From contig JAPLIE010000124.1 of the NCBI GenBank assembly GCA_026389265.1, positions 1 to 33,647 on the forward strand: DNA of 33,647 bases, read 5' to 3'. The notes beneath the pieces are model-generated. The model did no database searches. It had not been told where the DNA came from and saw only the letters and a program-made list of their open reading frames with translations. Source of the stretch: Cyanobacteriota bacterium. GTDB taxonomy: Bacteria > Cyanobacteriota > Cyanobacteriia > PCC-6307 > Cyanobiaceae. Made by a program: the position numbers and the translations under genes. Position 1 is the stretch's first letter, and every line of letters begins with the position of its first letter. Shown piece by piece: positions 14,647 through 22,747 of the stretch.

Positions 14647-17322
14647 GTGCCAGAACGTGAACGGCTCTTCGTGGGTTCCAAAACGGAGAAGGGGCTTAGG
14701 ATCGGAAACCTACTTGCCCTACCCGACGTGACGATTACGGGCGCCTCCCGCCAACCCCTCCCCGGTGGTAACCAGCCCGGCGCAGCAGAGATTTTGATGG
14801 CTGGAGCCCAGCCCGCTGCCCGGTTTCAGGGATCTGATTTCGGGCTCTCACCATCTCCCCTAGCCCCTGCCGAGGGGGCCGGAGGAGGGGGTGTCAAGGG
14901 ATTGATCAGGACGATCAAGCGACGCCAGGGTGTCTTCGTTTTCACCTTTTCCTTGGTCACCGGGGCGCTGGCGCTCAACACGCTGCGCCAGAGGATTTTT
15001 TCGCCTGTGTACGAGGGTGGATTTCAGATCCAGATCAGCAACCCCTTTGAAACGGCGATTGCTGGAGGTGGTGAAAACAAGCTTGAAAGCATTGCTCGGC
15101 AAGAGGCTAAAAATGATGTTCCTAGCCTGATTGTGCTGATGAGATCCCCCCTCTTGGTTAAGCCGGTGGCGGATCGGATGGGAGTTTCAATGAACGACTT
15201 GATTTCCAACCTTTCGATCGCTCCTGCCGGCAACGTCGACCAAGTTCTTGGTGTCAATCTGCGTTGGCGAGACCCAGCAAAGGGTCGTTTGATCTTAAAT
15301 GAATTATCTAAAGATTATACAAAATTTTCCAAGGCGCAGCGCGAGGCTGCCCTGAATTCTGGCGTGGATTTTCTTGAACAGCAAGCTCCAGGGTTACGCA
15401 ATAATGTAACAAAACTAGAGTCACAGCTTCGCGATTTCCGTCAAAAGTACAATGTTTTAGATCCGAGTGGTCTTGCTGACAAAATCGTGTCAAATCGAGA
15501 CGAATTGGTAACGAAGTCCATGGCTCTGCAAGTTGAGCACAACGAGCTGGAAAGCAAGTTGGCCTCCGTCCAATCCGGACGCCTGAACTGGACGCCCAGT
15601 GGAGCGCCGACGCCGATTCAGCAATTGGGCCGTCAAGGTACGGTGATTCCTGGAAGGAGTGACGCAAACGCCAATAGGGAAAATGGCGCAGGACAAACAA
15701 CTCCTAATGAGACACTTGATGATTTTGAACAGAAGCTCGCTAATGCTCGAGCCGTTTATAAGGACGATTCCCCAATCGTTCAATCGATACTGGCCCAACG
15801 TGACGCCATTCTCCCAGTTGTTCGAAAGCAGGCTACCGACGCAATAAAGGCTCAGTTGTTTGCCAACGAATCCCAGCAAGATGAGCTTAATAGACAAATT
15901 ATGTTATTGAATGAGAACTTCCGGAGCAGTCCTGCTCTGATAAAAAAATACGAAGATTTAGCTGCAAATCTAAAATCTGCCCGCGAAAATTATTCTAGTT
16001 TTTTGGTTGCGCGCGACAATTATCGTCTTCTGCGAGCACGGTCCACCTCCCCTTGGCAGGTGATTGCCCCGGCGGAGTTTGGCGATGTTCCGGTCGAACC
16101 GAATCTGCAGAGTAACCTGCTACGCGCTTTAATGTTAGGTCTTATTTCTGGCCTAGGCGCTGCGATCCTGCGCGAGCGAACCGACAACGTATTCCACACC
16201 CCGATGGAAACCGAACGGGAACTGCAGCTCCCTGTTCTGGGTTTAATCCCTTACCTTCCTCTTGAGCCTGGGGTGGAAATCTCCACCAGCATTGCCAAGA
16301 TGAGCGCCAGTGAACGCTTTGCCATCAAGGAATCCTTGCGCAGCTTGTTCACCACATTCCGTCTGCTTCGCGCCGATCGGGACATTCGCCTTATCGCCGT
16401 GACTTCATCGACCCAAGGCGAAGGTAAATCGACAGCAGTCTCTATTTTTGCGCGCACCCTTGCCGACCTTGGCCTCAAAGTTCTAGTGGTGGATGCTGAC
16501 ATGCGTCTACCAATGCAGACCCGCTATCTTGGTTTGGCTCAAGGTGAAGGCTTCTCAACTCTACTCACTGATTCTTCGGTGCCATTGAAGTCATTGATTC
16601 AACCGATTCAGGATAATCTTGACATCCTGCCCGCAGGTCCTAAGCCGCCCGACCCGGCAAAATTGTTGAATTCATCCCGCGCCCAAGAAATTGTAAACGA
16701 CATTCGTGATCTCACCGAATACGACATGGTCTTGTTTGATGCTCCACCCTGTTTGATGCTCGCTGATCCCATCCTTTTGGGCGAGAAACTGGATGGAATT
16801 TTGTTCCTTGTAGGACTTGGCAAGGTCAGTCGTGAATTGGCTCCACAGGCCTGTCGCCGTATTAAGGCGACCGGTGTTGATGTATTGGGTCTGATCTGTA
16901 ATCAAGTGAACTTCCCAAGCCGCCTTAATGATTATGGTTATGAATATGGTTATTACTATCATTACGCCTATGCCAATGCCAGCGGTTACTCTTCAACCTA
17001 TGGTAAATACGGCAAAGGTTTAGGACGTTACGCTCGCGGTGTTGGCAGCTATGTGCGCCGATATCGCGATTCCTATCTTACCGACCGCTATATCCGGGAT
17101 GGTAGTGGCGCTGCTGTTCAGCGTTACCACGATGAGGGGGTCTCGCGCGAGTTGCGCCAGTCGAAGTTGAATTCCGGAAACGGTTCGGATCCAGTCAATG
17201 GCACCGACCCACGAGATCAAGCTGACCATTCTGATCGATCGAATCGGCCGGATGGCGGATCTAATAATCCGCCTACAAGTGGTGGAGGTGGCTGGTTGAA
17301 GAAGCTTCCCTTCCGTCGCTGA
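14647..17322 (+). CDS. Wzc-like chain-length regulator and BY-type tyrosine kinase
   Basis: An inner-membrane co-polymerase that sets polysaccharide chain length and works with a Wza-type channel. The 891 residues comprise a Wzz domain with a first membrane helix (about 98-115), a long periplasmic coiled-coil part, a second helix near 495-515, then the cytoplasmic BY kinase: Walker A TQGEGKST (589-596), A' VLVVDADMR (612-620), Walker B VLFDAPP (695-701). A tyrosine cluster follows at 763-775 and continues to about 830, the usual autophosphorylation tail. An Asp/Asn/Gly-rich end (about 838-885) and basic C-terminus are added. The GTG start at 14647 is uncertain; ATG 14797 removes 50 non-conserved residues. 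GC content drops within about 15.05-16.05 kb. Confidence 0.93.
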   Translation: MPERERLFVGSKTEKGLRIGNLLALPDVTITGASRQPLPGGNQPGAAEILMAGAQPAARFQGSDFGLSPSPLAPAEGAGGGGVKGLIRTIKRRQGVFVFTFSLVTGALALNTLRQRIFSPVYEGGFQIQISNPFETAIAGGGENKLESIARQEAKNDVPSLIVLMRSPLLVKPVADRMGVSMNDLISNLSIAPAGNVDQVLGVNLRWRDPAKGRLILNELSKDYTKFSKAQREAALNSGVDFLEQQAPGLRNNVTKLESQLRDFRQKYNVLDPSGLADKIVSNRDELVTKSMALQVEHNELESKLASVQSGRLNWTPSGAPTPIQQLGRQGTVIPGRSDANANRENGAGQTTPNETLDDFEQKLANARAVYKDDSPIVQSILAQRDAILPVVRKQATDAIKAQLFANESQQDELNRQIMLLNENFRSSPALIKKYEDLAANLKSARENYSSFLVARDNYRLLRARSTSPWQVIAPAEFGDVPVEPNLQSNLLRALMLGLISGLGAAILRERTDNVFHTPMETERELQLPVLGLIPYLPLEPGVEISTSIAKMSASERFAIKESLRSLFTTFRLLRADRDIRLIAVTSSTQGEGKSTAVSIFARTLADLGLKVLVVDADMRLPMQTRYLGLAQGEGFSTLLTDSSVPLKSLIQPIQDNLDILPAGPKPPDPAKLLNSSRAQEIVNDIRDLTEYDMVLFDAPPCLMLADPILLGEKLDGILFLVGLGKVSRELAPQACRRIKATGVDVLGLICNQVNFPSRLNDYGYEYGYYYHYAYANASGYSSTYGKYGKGLGRYARGVGSYVRRYRDSYLTDRYIRDGSGAAVQRYHDEGVSRELRQSKLNSGNGSDPVNGTDPRDQADHSDRSNRPDGGSNNPPTSGGGGWLKKLPFRR

Positions 17323-17347
17323 GTCTGTCTCCAAATCTCACCTCCCG

Positions 17348-17374
17348 AGCCCAACCCTCTTTCAGGGATGGGCT
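17348..17374. terminator. Bidirectional terminator-like hairpin
   Basis: AGCCCA-A-CCCT, loop CTTTC, AGGG-A-TGGGCT forms a 10-bp stem with one A/A mismatch. It lies between the wzc-like gene (+) and the phosphatase gene (-), and its last base is also the last base of the phosphatase stop codon. On the plus strand a moderately T-rich stretch (TTAGATTAGTTTT) follows. Position and shape fit a shared terminator. Confidence 0.6.
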
Positions 17375-17895
17375 TAGATTAGTTTTAACAGTTGTTCAAG
17401 TGTATCCAAGTCGCTGAAGATCGGAGAGGCGGATGGATGGCAAAGTCGCACTCGGTCCAAGGCCGTGAGCACATCAACTCCCTGACGCCGGGCCAGCACT
17501 CCAACGGCCACCAAGGGTGAACGCTCCCGTCCAGCAAAACAATGCAGATAGGTGGCTGGCTGCGATTCAATCAATGCCTCAACCTGCAGCAGGGCCTTCG
17601 CGAGTTGCTCAGGTTTCATTGATTCCTGGCGCCGATGGTCCGGGAGCGATACACGCTCGCATAGCCACGAATTGGGAGCTGTCGTTAAGATCTCTTCTTC
17701 GGGATAACAACAGCTGAATCGGCTTCTGAATCCTGCTTGCTCCAACTGCAGCCACTGCTCAGCTGTCTTGGGCATCGGACCGATCGCAAATTTGCCACTC
17801 TCGATCCAGCTGTAGATCAGCGGCCGGCTCTCCTGGGGAATTGTTTGCCGGTCAGGTTGAGTGGCTTGTCTTAAGAGACGATCAAGTAGACCCAT
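17374..17895 (-). CDS. Dual-specificity/tyrosine phosphatase-like protein
   Basis: A 173-residue protein with the cysteine-dependent phosphatase signature HCFAGRERS (H118, C119, R125, S126) and a plausible general acid D86 in SLPDH. Before it, the SWIESGKFAIGPMPKTAEQWLQLEQAGF stretch is typical of DSP-like proteins. It is not the low-molecular-weight phosphatase usually paired with Wzc kinases. It faces the Wzc-like gene across a hairpin and lies 31 bases after the exosortase-associated gene, so it probably ends that operon. Its substrate could be the kinase's tyrosine tail; this is inference. AAGG about 5 bases before the ATG may be the ribosome binding site. Confidence 0.85.
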   Translation of the reverse strand: MGLLDRLLRQATQPDRQTIPQESRPLIYSWIESGKFAIGPMPKTAEQWLQLEQAGFRSRFSCCYPEEEILTTAPNSWLCERVSLPDHRRQESMKPEQLAKALLQVEALIESQPATYLHCFAGRERSPLVAVGVLARRQGVDVLTALDRVRLCHPSASPIFSDLDTLEQLLKLI

Positions 17896-17926
17896 GACAC
17901 CTTGTTGGGAGAATATGTTTTCTGCT

Positions 17927-18622
17927 TCAAGTGTGATGATGGGTCACCGACTTGTTCGATTCTGATTGCAGGGTAGATCGAAGCAGCCCGAGTATGCGTA
18001 GCCACGTTGATCTATTGATCGGTGTAGTCGATTTATTTGTATTTTTGGCTTGAACCAGAATGCATTCATAATTTCGATTCGACTGCAGACCAGCGATTGA
18101 TCTGAGTCTACTCCATCTGGATTGACTGGCTTGGTCGACTAGCGCCGTAAGTTGTTCTCCTGTGATACCAAAAGCCTCGGACGTTTGACTCTCTTGCACA
18201 AGGCAGGTTTGGAGTGCTGGTTGGTTTGCAACAAGGCCAATGGCAGAGGGTGGGGGGCCTGCTGACAATTGTCTTTGTTTGAGCTGCAACTCAGGGTGCA
18301 ATGTTGCTAGGAATGCAGACTGGAAGTTAAGCCGTTTGCGTGCGCTGCCCCTCATCAGTCTGAGCTCCAGTCCTTCGTTTAAAGAATATCCGATTACGGC
18401 TGATGTGGCGAGATCTGCATTGCGTTTGGCTGCCAATGGCTTGAGTGGAGTTGCAGGGATGCTGGCACCATTCAACGCCTTTGTTATCGCTTGTTGATCG
18501 AGTGGTCGGGCCACGGGCCAGCGTGGCCAGATCAATGCTTTGGTGGCGGCAACGGAAGCTATCACCGCCAAGATGGAATAAATCGCACGAAGTTGCGTCG
18601 TGCTAACGATCCGATCATTCAT
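17927..18622 (-). CDS. Cyanoexosortase system-associated protein
   Basis: A 231-residue protein with one N-terminal hydrophobic segment (about 13-28, AIYSILAVIASVAATKALIWP) and an extracytoplasmic part with LELRLMRGSARKRLNFQSAF, paired cysteines (in LQTCLVQES and YECILVQ) and a basic tail. It follows a cyanoexosortase, as a small conserved partner often does, and this position and architecture are the basis of the call. I chose ATG 18620-18622, which overlaps the exosortase stop by 8 bases; an ATG at 18640 would add 6 residues. Its function in the system is not known to me. Confidence 0.72.
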   Translation of the reverse strand: MNDRIVSTTQLRAIYSILAVIASVAATKALIWPRWPVARPLDQQAITKALNGASIPATPLKPLAAKRNADLATSAVIGYSLNEGLELRLMRGSARKRLNFQSAFLATLHPELQLKQRQLSAGPPPSAIGLVANQPALQTCLVQESQTSEAFGITGEQLTALVDQASQSRWSRLRSIAGLQSNRNYECILVQAKNTNKSTTPINRSTWLRILGLLRSTLQSESNKSVTHHHT

Positions 18623-19535
18623 GATGGGATGTATGCTCATGAATGACTGCAGGCAGTGGGGCTAGCTCTCGCTCCAAAAGTCGCATGTAGAGGATACCGA
18701 ATACGAAAACGGCGATGCCCGAAAAAATTAATGATCCAATGTCGTCATGAAAGAAGCGAAACAATCCGCTGCCTTTGCCATTGCCATTGGCTACGCAGAG
18801 GGCCAAGATAGCGATTCGAATTGTGTTGCTTGCAAGGCCGATCAGCGGAGCAAGGGTGAAAACTAGGATTCGGCTGAGTAACGATCGTAGTGGAAAAGCA
18901 AGAAGGAAGATCACGGCGATGCAGATTACTTGTGCAATCATGTCAACACCATTGCATGCCGGCAAGACTTCAACTCCTCCAGTCGGCATAAGAACGGATT
19001 TGTTGCGTACTATATTGTCGAAACCAAGGATGCTAAGCCAGAAGCTACTCAGGTGTGCGGTCAAAACACTCAATGGACCTTCTGGAATCAGCTTCATAAC
19101 CACGTTGAAGGCTGGAAGCATCAGCAAACAGAGAAGTGAGTCACGAAATCGTCCAATCCCTTTGATTGGCTCACATAGCATTGCTAACGCAATGCAACTA
19201 ATTAGAGGAAGAAAGAAAATAACTCCATCCCAATGCAGGATAATAGCTGTGCGTGCGATTACCCAGCTCAAAAGGGTAGCTCCAGCAACCAAACCGGGCC
19301 ATTGAGGGTTGGGGTCGAGGGTTTCTAGCTGGTCTTCTAAGCAGATCAGAGCCCCTCCCCAGATCAGGGCTGCAAACACCGTGATGTGTTCATCTTGGCT
19401 GCTTTGGAAGGCTGCCAAATTTTGAGTGGCCACCGCCGCTGTCAGCAAAAGCCATAAATTGCGAGGTGTGGCCGGTGGTATGGCCGGAATTTTGGCCTTG
19501 AGGCCGGGCGGAATATGGTTGAACAGTTGAATCAT
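18615..19535 (-). CDS. Cyanoexosortase (PEP-CTERM protein-sorting transpeptidase)
   Basis: Exosortases are polytopic membrane cysteine transpeptidases thought to cut and anchor proteins carrying a PEP-CTERM tail, and are usually found with polysaccharide genes. The 306 residues contain about eight hydrophobic segments and the expected triad: C194 in LPACNGVDM, R240 in SNTIRIA, and H263 in FFHDDIGSLIF. The last is followed by a final membrane helix. The A or B subclass cannot be settled by eye. The ATG overlaps the stop of the WbpM-like gene (ATGA), and its own stop overlaps the associated-protein start, so all three are translationally coupled. No protein with a PEP-CTERM tail is visible in this window. 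Confidence 0.88.
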   Translation of the reverse strand: MIQLFNHIPPGLKAKIPAIPPATPRNLWLLLTAAVATQNLAAFQSSQDEHITVFAALIWGGALICLEDQLETLDPNPQWPGLVAGATLLSWVIARTAIILHWDGVIFFLPLISCIALAMLCEPIKGIGRFRDSLLCLLMLPAFNVVMKLIPEGPLSVLTAHLSSFWLSILGFDNIVRNKSVLMPTGGVEVLPACNGVDMIAQVICIAVIFLLAFPLRSLLSRILVFTLAPLIGLASNTIRIAILALCVANGNGKGSGLFRFFHDDIGSLIFSGIAVFVFGILYMRLLERELAPLPAVIHEHTSHHE

Positions 19536-21652
19536 GGAGCAGTGGGTAGCTTGGGGGAAGCTAGGTGAGTGGTATCTGGTGCTAGTCCGTTACCAGTGGC
19601 TGGATCGGTTGTTGGTTGCGGTTGTTTATCTTTGTTGTATTCAGGAACCAGCCTCGACAAGGCCAGTACTGTAGCCTGCTCATCCCATTGATCTAAGGCC
19701 TGTTCTAAGGCCTCAACCATGGGCTTTAGATCTGAACTACTATGGTTGGGTTCCTTGGCTTTTCGAATTAGGGGGTGTTGGGTGGCTTCATCGCGAGCGC
19801 TGATCAGAAGTTCTTCGTAGAGTTTTTCGCCTGGCCGCAAACCTGTGAACTCAATAGCAATGTCACCATTGGGATTCTGTTCATCTCTGACACGAAGACC
19901 TGAAAGTTCAATCATCTGGCGTGCCAATTCAGCGATTCTTACCGGTTCTCCCATATCCAGCAGAAAGAGTTCGCCGCCCCGGGCCATGCCGGTTGCTTGG
20001 AGCACCAGCTGCACGGCTTCGGGGATCGTCATGAAGTAGCGCGTGATCGCTTGGTGAGTCACCGTAATGGGCCCTCCTTTGGAGATCTGTTCATGGAAGA
20101 GGGGGATCACTGATCCTGATGATCCAAGAACGTTTCCGAATCGCACCATCGCCATCACTGGTTGCCGGCCAGCAGCATCTGCGGCCGCTGCCTGAATCAG
20201 CAGCTCACAGACCCGCTTACTGGCTCCCATGGCATTCGTTGGCCTGACTGCTTTATCTGTGGAAATTAGCGTGAGACGCTCAATGCCAGCCTCAATAGCA
20301 GCGTGAATCACCGATTTGGTGGCGCGGAGATTATTTGAAATACCGGCGCAGAGATTGGCTTCAACCAAAGGCACATGCTTGTATGCAGCGGCGTGGAAAA
20401 TGGTTTGTACTCCATGCTCGCGACAAATGAATGTTAACCTATTTGCATCGGATGCGTCGCCTAGGATCGGTCTAATTTCGATTTCTGCTTTCTGAGAGCT
20501 GAGCTCCTTATCAATGTTGTAGAGAGCGTATTCATTCAAGTCCAGCAACAGTAGCTTTAAGGCTCCGAGTGCGAGGATTTGTCGGCATAATTCACTGCCG
20601 ATCGAGCCACCAGCCCCGGTCACGAGTACGCATTTTCCTTTCACGCTTTCCTTGAGGAGATCGGAGTGGGGTTTGCTGGGTTCCCGACCCAAGAGATCTT
20701 CAATGAGCACCGGTTGGATGTCGCTCACGATTCGTTGGCCGTTGGCCAACTGTGCAAGGGAAGGGATGGAGAGCACCTCCAAACCCAGATGGCTGAGTTG
20801 GTCGACCAAAAGTCTTTTACGCTCCCTAGATAGAGAGGGCATGGCGAGTAGAACTTTGTTCAGAGCATGATTCTTTATCAGGGCATGGAGATTGGTTGGA
20901 CTGTGGATCTTGAGATTCTGGAGTGTTCTTCCATGAAGCTGGGTGTTGTCGTCGAGGAATCCGATAATGCAAAAACGACGATCACTGCGAATGGCATTAA
21001 ATAGATTCATGCCTGAATGGCCTGCCCCATAAATTAGGGTTGCATCCGTTTTATCGGCATCAATTTGTTTTCTGCTTTTGCGCTCCAAGTGGCTAACCAA
21101 CACGTCCCTCAGGACGATGCGGCTGCCGATCGCCCCCCCCGAAAACAACAACAGATACAGAACCCAGAACGAACGGGGTGGCTGGGCGCCGCCCAGAAGT
21201 GTGTTCGCCATCAAGAGGACAAGTACCATCACCACGCCACGGGGGATCAAGCCGTAAAGCGAATGGCTACCTGCGTAGCGGGTGAGTCCCCGGTACCAAC
21301 CCGAGAACAGCAGCACGGGGAGCCCGCTTGCCAAAGCAAGCCAAGGTAGCCAACGCACGGAGGCCACTGTGGTGGTTAGGGTTTCTTTCTCGTGCAGGCG
21401 GAGGGCGAAGGCTCCGTAAAACGCTGCCAAGATCAGAAGACCGTCAAAGGTCAACAGATACGTGCGGCGGATCATGACGGAATCGGAAAGCCCTGACCTG
21501 AGCCAGCGACGCCGTCGAGGTTCCTTGCCGAGGGGTGTTTCCGAAGAACGTGCAGTGTGCCTCGGTGGGGAATGGTTGGGTGAGGTCAGCTTTGAATCCA
21601 TTTTGCTGTTCTCGGTCTCGGGCGATGGGGGCAAAATGCTGTTAGCGCTCAC
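19532..21652 (-). CDS. WbpM/CapD-like membrane nucleotide-sugar 4,6-dehydratase
   Basis: These membrane enzymes convert UDP-GlcNAc to the 4-keto-6-deoxy sugar, precursor of FucNAc, QuiNAc or bacillosamine. The 706 residues comprise four N-terminal membrane helices (about 65-185), a CoA-binding-like Rossmann domain (IYGAGHSGM, about 210-320), and an SDR dehydratase domain with TGAGGSIGSE (345-354), STDKA (464-468), and M475-xxx-K479 in place of the usual YxxxK, which is typical of this group. A Pro/Asp/Thr-rich tail of about 40 residues closes it. The start is taken as GTG 21650-21652; ATG 21599-21601 would remove 17 residues. Base composition is lower in GC than the genes to the right. It is the first gene of the exosortase operon. 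Confidence 0.9.
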   Translation of the reverse strand: MSANSILPPSPETENSKMDSKLTSPNHSPPRHTARSSETPLGKEPRRRRWLRSGLSDSVMIRRTYLLTFDGLLILAAFYGAFALRLHEKETLTTTVASVRWLPWLALASGLPVLLFSGWYRGLTRYAGSHSLYGLIPRGVVMVLVLLMANTLLGGAQPPRSFWVLYLLLFSGGAIGSRIVLRDVLVSHLERKSRKQIDADKTDATLIYGAGHSGMNLFNAIRSDRRFCIIGFLDDNTQLHGRTLQNLKIHSPTNLHALIKNHALNKVLLAMPSLSRERKRLLVDQLSHLGLEVLSIPSLAQLANGQRIVSDIQPVLIEDLLGREPSKPHSDLLKESVKGKCVLVTGAGGSIGSELCRQILALGALKLLLLDLNEYALYNIDKELSSQKAEIEIRPILGDASDANRLTFICREHGVQTIFHAAAYKHVPLVEANLCAGISNNLRATKSVIHAAIEAGIERLTLISTDKAVRPTNAMGASKRVCELLIQAAAADAAGRQPVMAMVRFGNVLGSSGSVIPLFHEQISKGGPITVTHQAITRYFMTIPEAVQLVLQATGMARGGELFLLDMGEPVRIAELARQMIELSGLRVRDEQNPNGDIAIEFTGLRPGEKLYEELLISARDEATQHPLIRKAKEPNHSSSDLKPMVEALEQALDQWDEQATVLALSRLVPEYNKDKQPQPTTDPATGNGLAPDTTHLASPKLPTAP

Positions 21653-21790
21653 TAGGTCTTCAGATCCTTCGAAATTACCTTGTCAGAGACATTATTGCTA
21701 TTAATTTGAGGGAGCTCTTGATTTAGCCTGCATAGTAAATTAATTTGTCTAGAAGTGCATCGACAGCAATAATCGCCTACTTGCATCACT
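21653..21790. promoter_or_regulatory. AT-rich spacer before the WbpM-like/exosortase operon
   Basis: A 138-base gap with noticeably high AT content interrupts an otherwise tightly packed minus-strand gene row. It is the natural place for a promoter driving the WbpM-like, exosortase and phosphatase genes. TACTAT and AATAAT sequences on the minus strand are -10 candidates, but no well-spaced -35 pairs with them. I assign no site. Confidence 0.35.
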
Positions 21791-22747
21791 TTACCCCGTT
21801 TTCGCCTCATCCTTAAAGGCTACGGCTTTATTGCGCTCCATCCACAGCGCCATGAGCATTTCCGCGCCAATCAGAGGCGTCAGAGCCGCAGCACCGCCGA
21901 ATGGTCTTGCCAGCGCCAAGACCGCGGTGGCGCTTCCGTAGACAAGACTCACCTTGGCATGGGGCCAGCCTCCCCTCTGCAACCTTTGGAACAGATGCAG
22001 GCGGTGGGCTTGGAAAACAGGCTGGCCGGCCCGCATCCGGCGGAGCACGCAGATCAGGGCATCTCCCAGCAGCGGGAAGCCCACAAGCAGCAGGGAAATG
22101 GCCTCCAACGAACCGGACTGCTGCAGCACCATGCCAGCAAAAACCGCACCGATCCAGGTGCTCCCCACATCACCCATGAACACCTTGGCCGGACTCCAGT
22201 TCCAGGCGAGGAAGCCCAATAGAGCCCCGGCCACAGGCCAAAGTCCAGCGGAGGCCATTAGCACGACTCCGCACAGAGCTACCAGACCGTCGAGTCCATC
22301 CATGAAGTTGGTGAAGTTGATCACCGCCGTGACGGCCACCAGCACCAACGGCAGGGTCCAGATCGGCAGCGGCACGGCCGCCATCATCACCAACACGCCC
22401 GCCGTGGCGAGCTGGGCCGCGTATCGCCATGCGGCAGGCAGGTCAAAGCGATCATCCAGCAGGCCAACCAGGGCTAGGGGGCAGCAGATCAGCGGGATCC
22501 AGGCGCTTACGCCTGTCCCGAGGGTGAGGCTAAACAGGCTGCCGACCAGCACGAACACGACACCGCCGCCCCGGGGGGTGGCAATTCGGTGGGAGCTGCG
22601 GGCGTTGGGCTGATCGAGCAGCCGCCTCCGCAGCCACGGGATCAGCCTCCACAGAAGTAGCCAAGTCACCAGCCCGGAGCCCACCGTTGTGATCAGCACG
22701 ATGGGGGGGATCGGCTGCTGCAGCAGATTGGCCGCCGGCATCGTCAT
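21791..22747 (-). CDS. WecA/WbpL-like polyprenyl-phosphate glycosyl-1-phosphate transferase
   Basis: This inner-membrane enzyme starts glycan assembly by moving a sugar-1-phosphate from a UDP-sugar to undecaprenyl phosphate. The 318 residues have about ten membrane helices and the MraY/WecA family motifs: LLDDRFD (D98-D99), NFTNFMDGLDGL, KVFMGDVGSTWIG, and the cytoplasmic HRLHLFQRL sequence, which carries the HxH pair of this family. The ATG overlaps the SDR stop by 4 bases (ATGA). Beside an SDR and a WbpM-like dehydratase, WbpL of Pseudomonas is the closest model, pointing to a FucNAc- or QuiNAc-type first sugar. It could also use GlcNAc. Confidence 0.88.
   Translation of the reverse strand: MTMPAANLLQQPIPPIVLITTVGSGLVTWLLLWRLIPWLRRRLLDQPNARSSHRIATPRGGGVVFVLVGSLFSLTLGTGVSAWIPLICCPLALVGLLDDRFDLPAAWRYAAQLATAGVLVMMAAVPLPIWTLPLVLVAVTAVINFTNFMDGLDGLVALCGVVLMASAGLWPVAGALLGFLAWNWSPAKVFMGDVGSTWIGAVFAGMVLQQSGSLEAISLLLVGFPLLGDALICVLRRMRAGQPVFQAHRLHLFQRLQRGGWPHAKVSLVYGSATAVLALARPFGGAAALTPLIGAEMLMALWMERNKAVAFKDEAKTG

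Noticed and set aside
13000-21800. Mobile element or phage remnant behind the low-GC block
   Set aside because: No transposase, integrase, terminal inverted repeats or tRNA attachment site was found.
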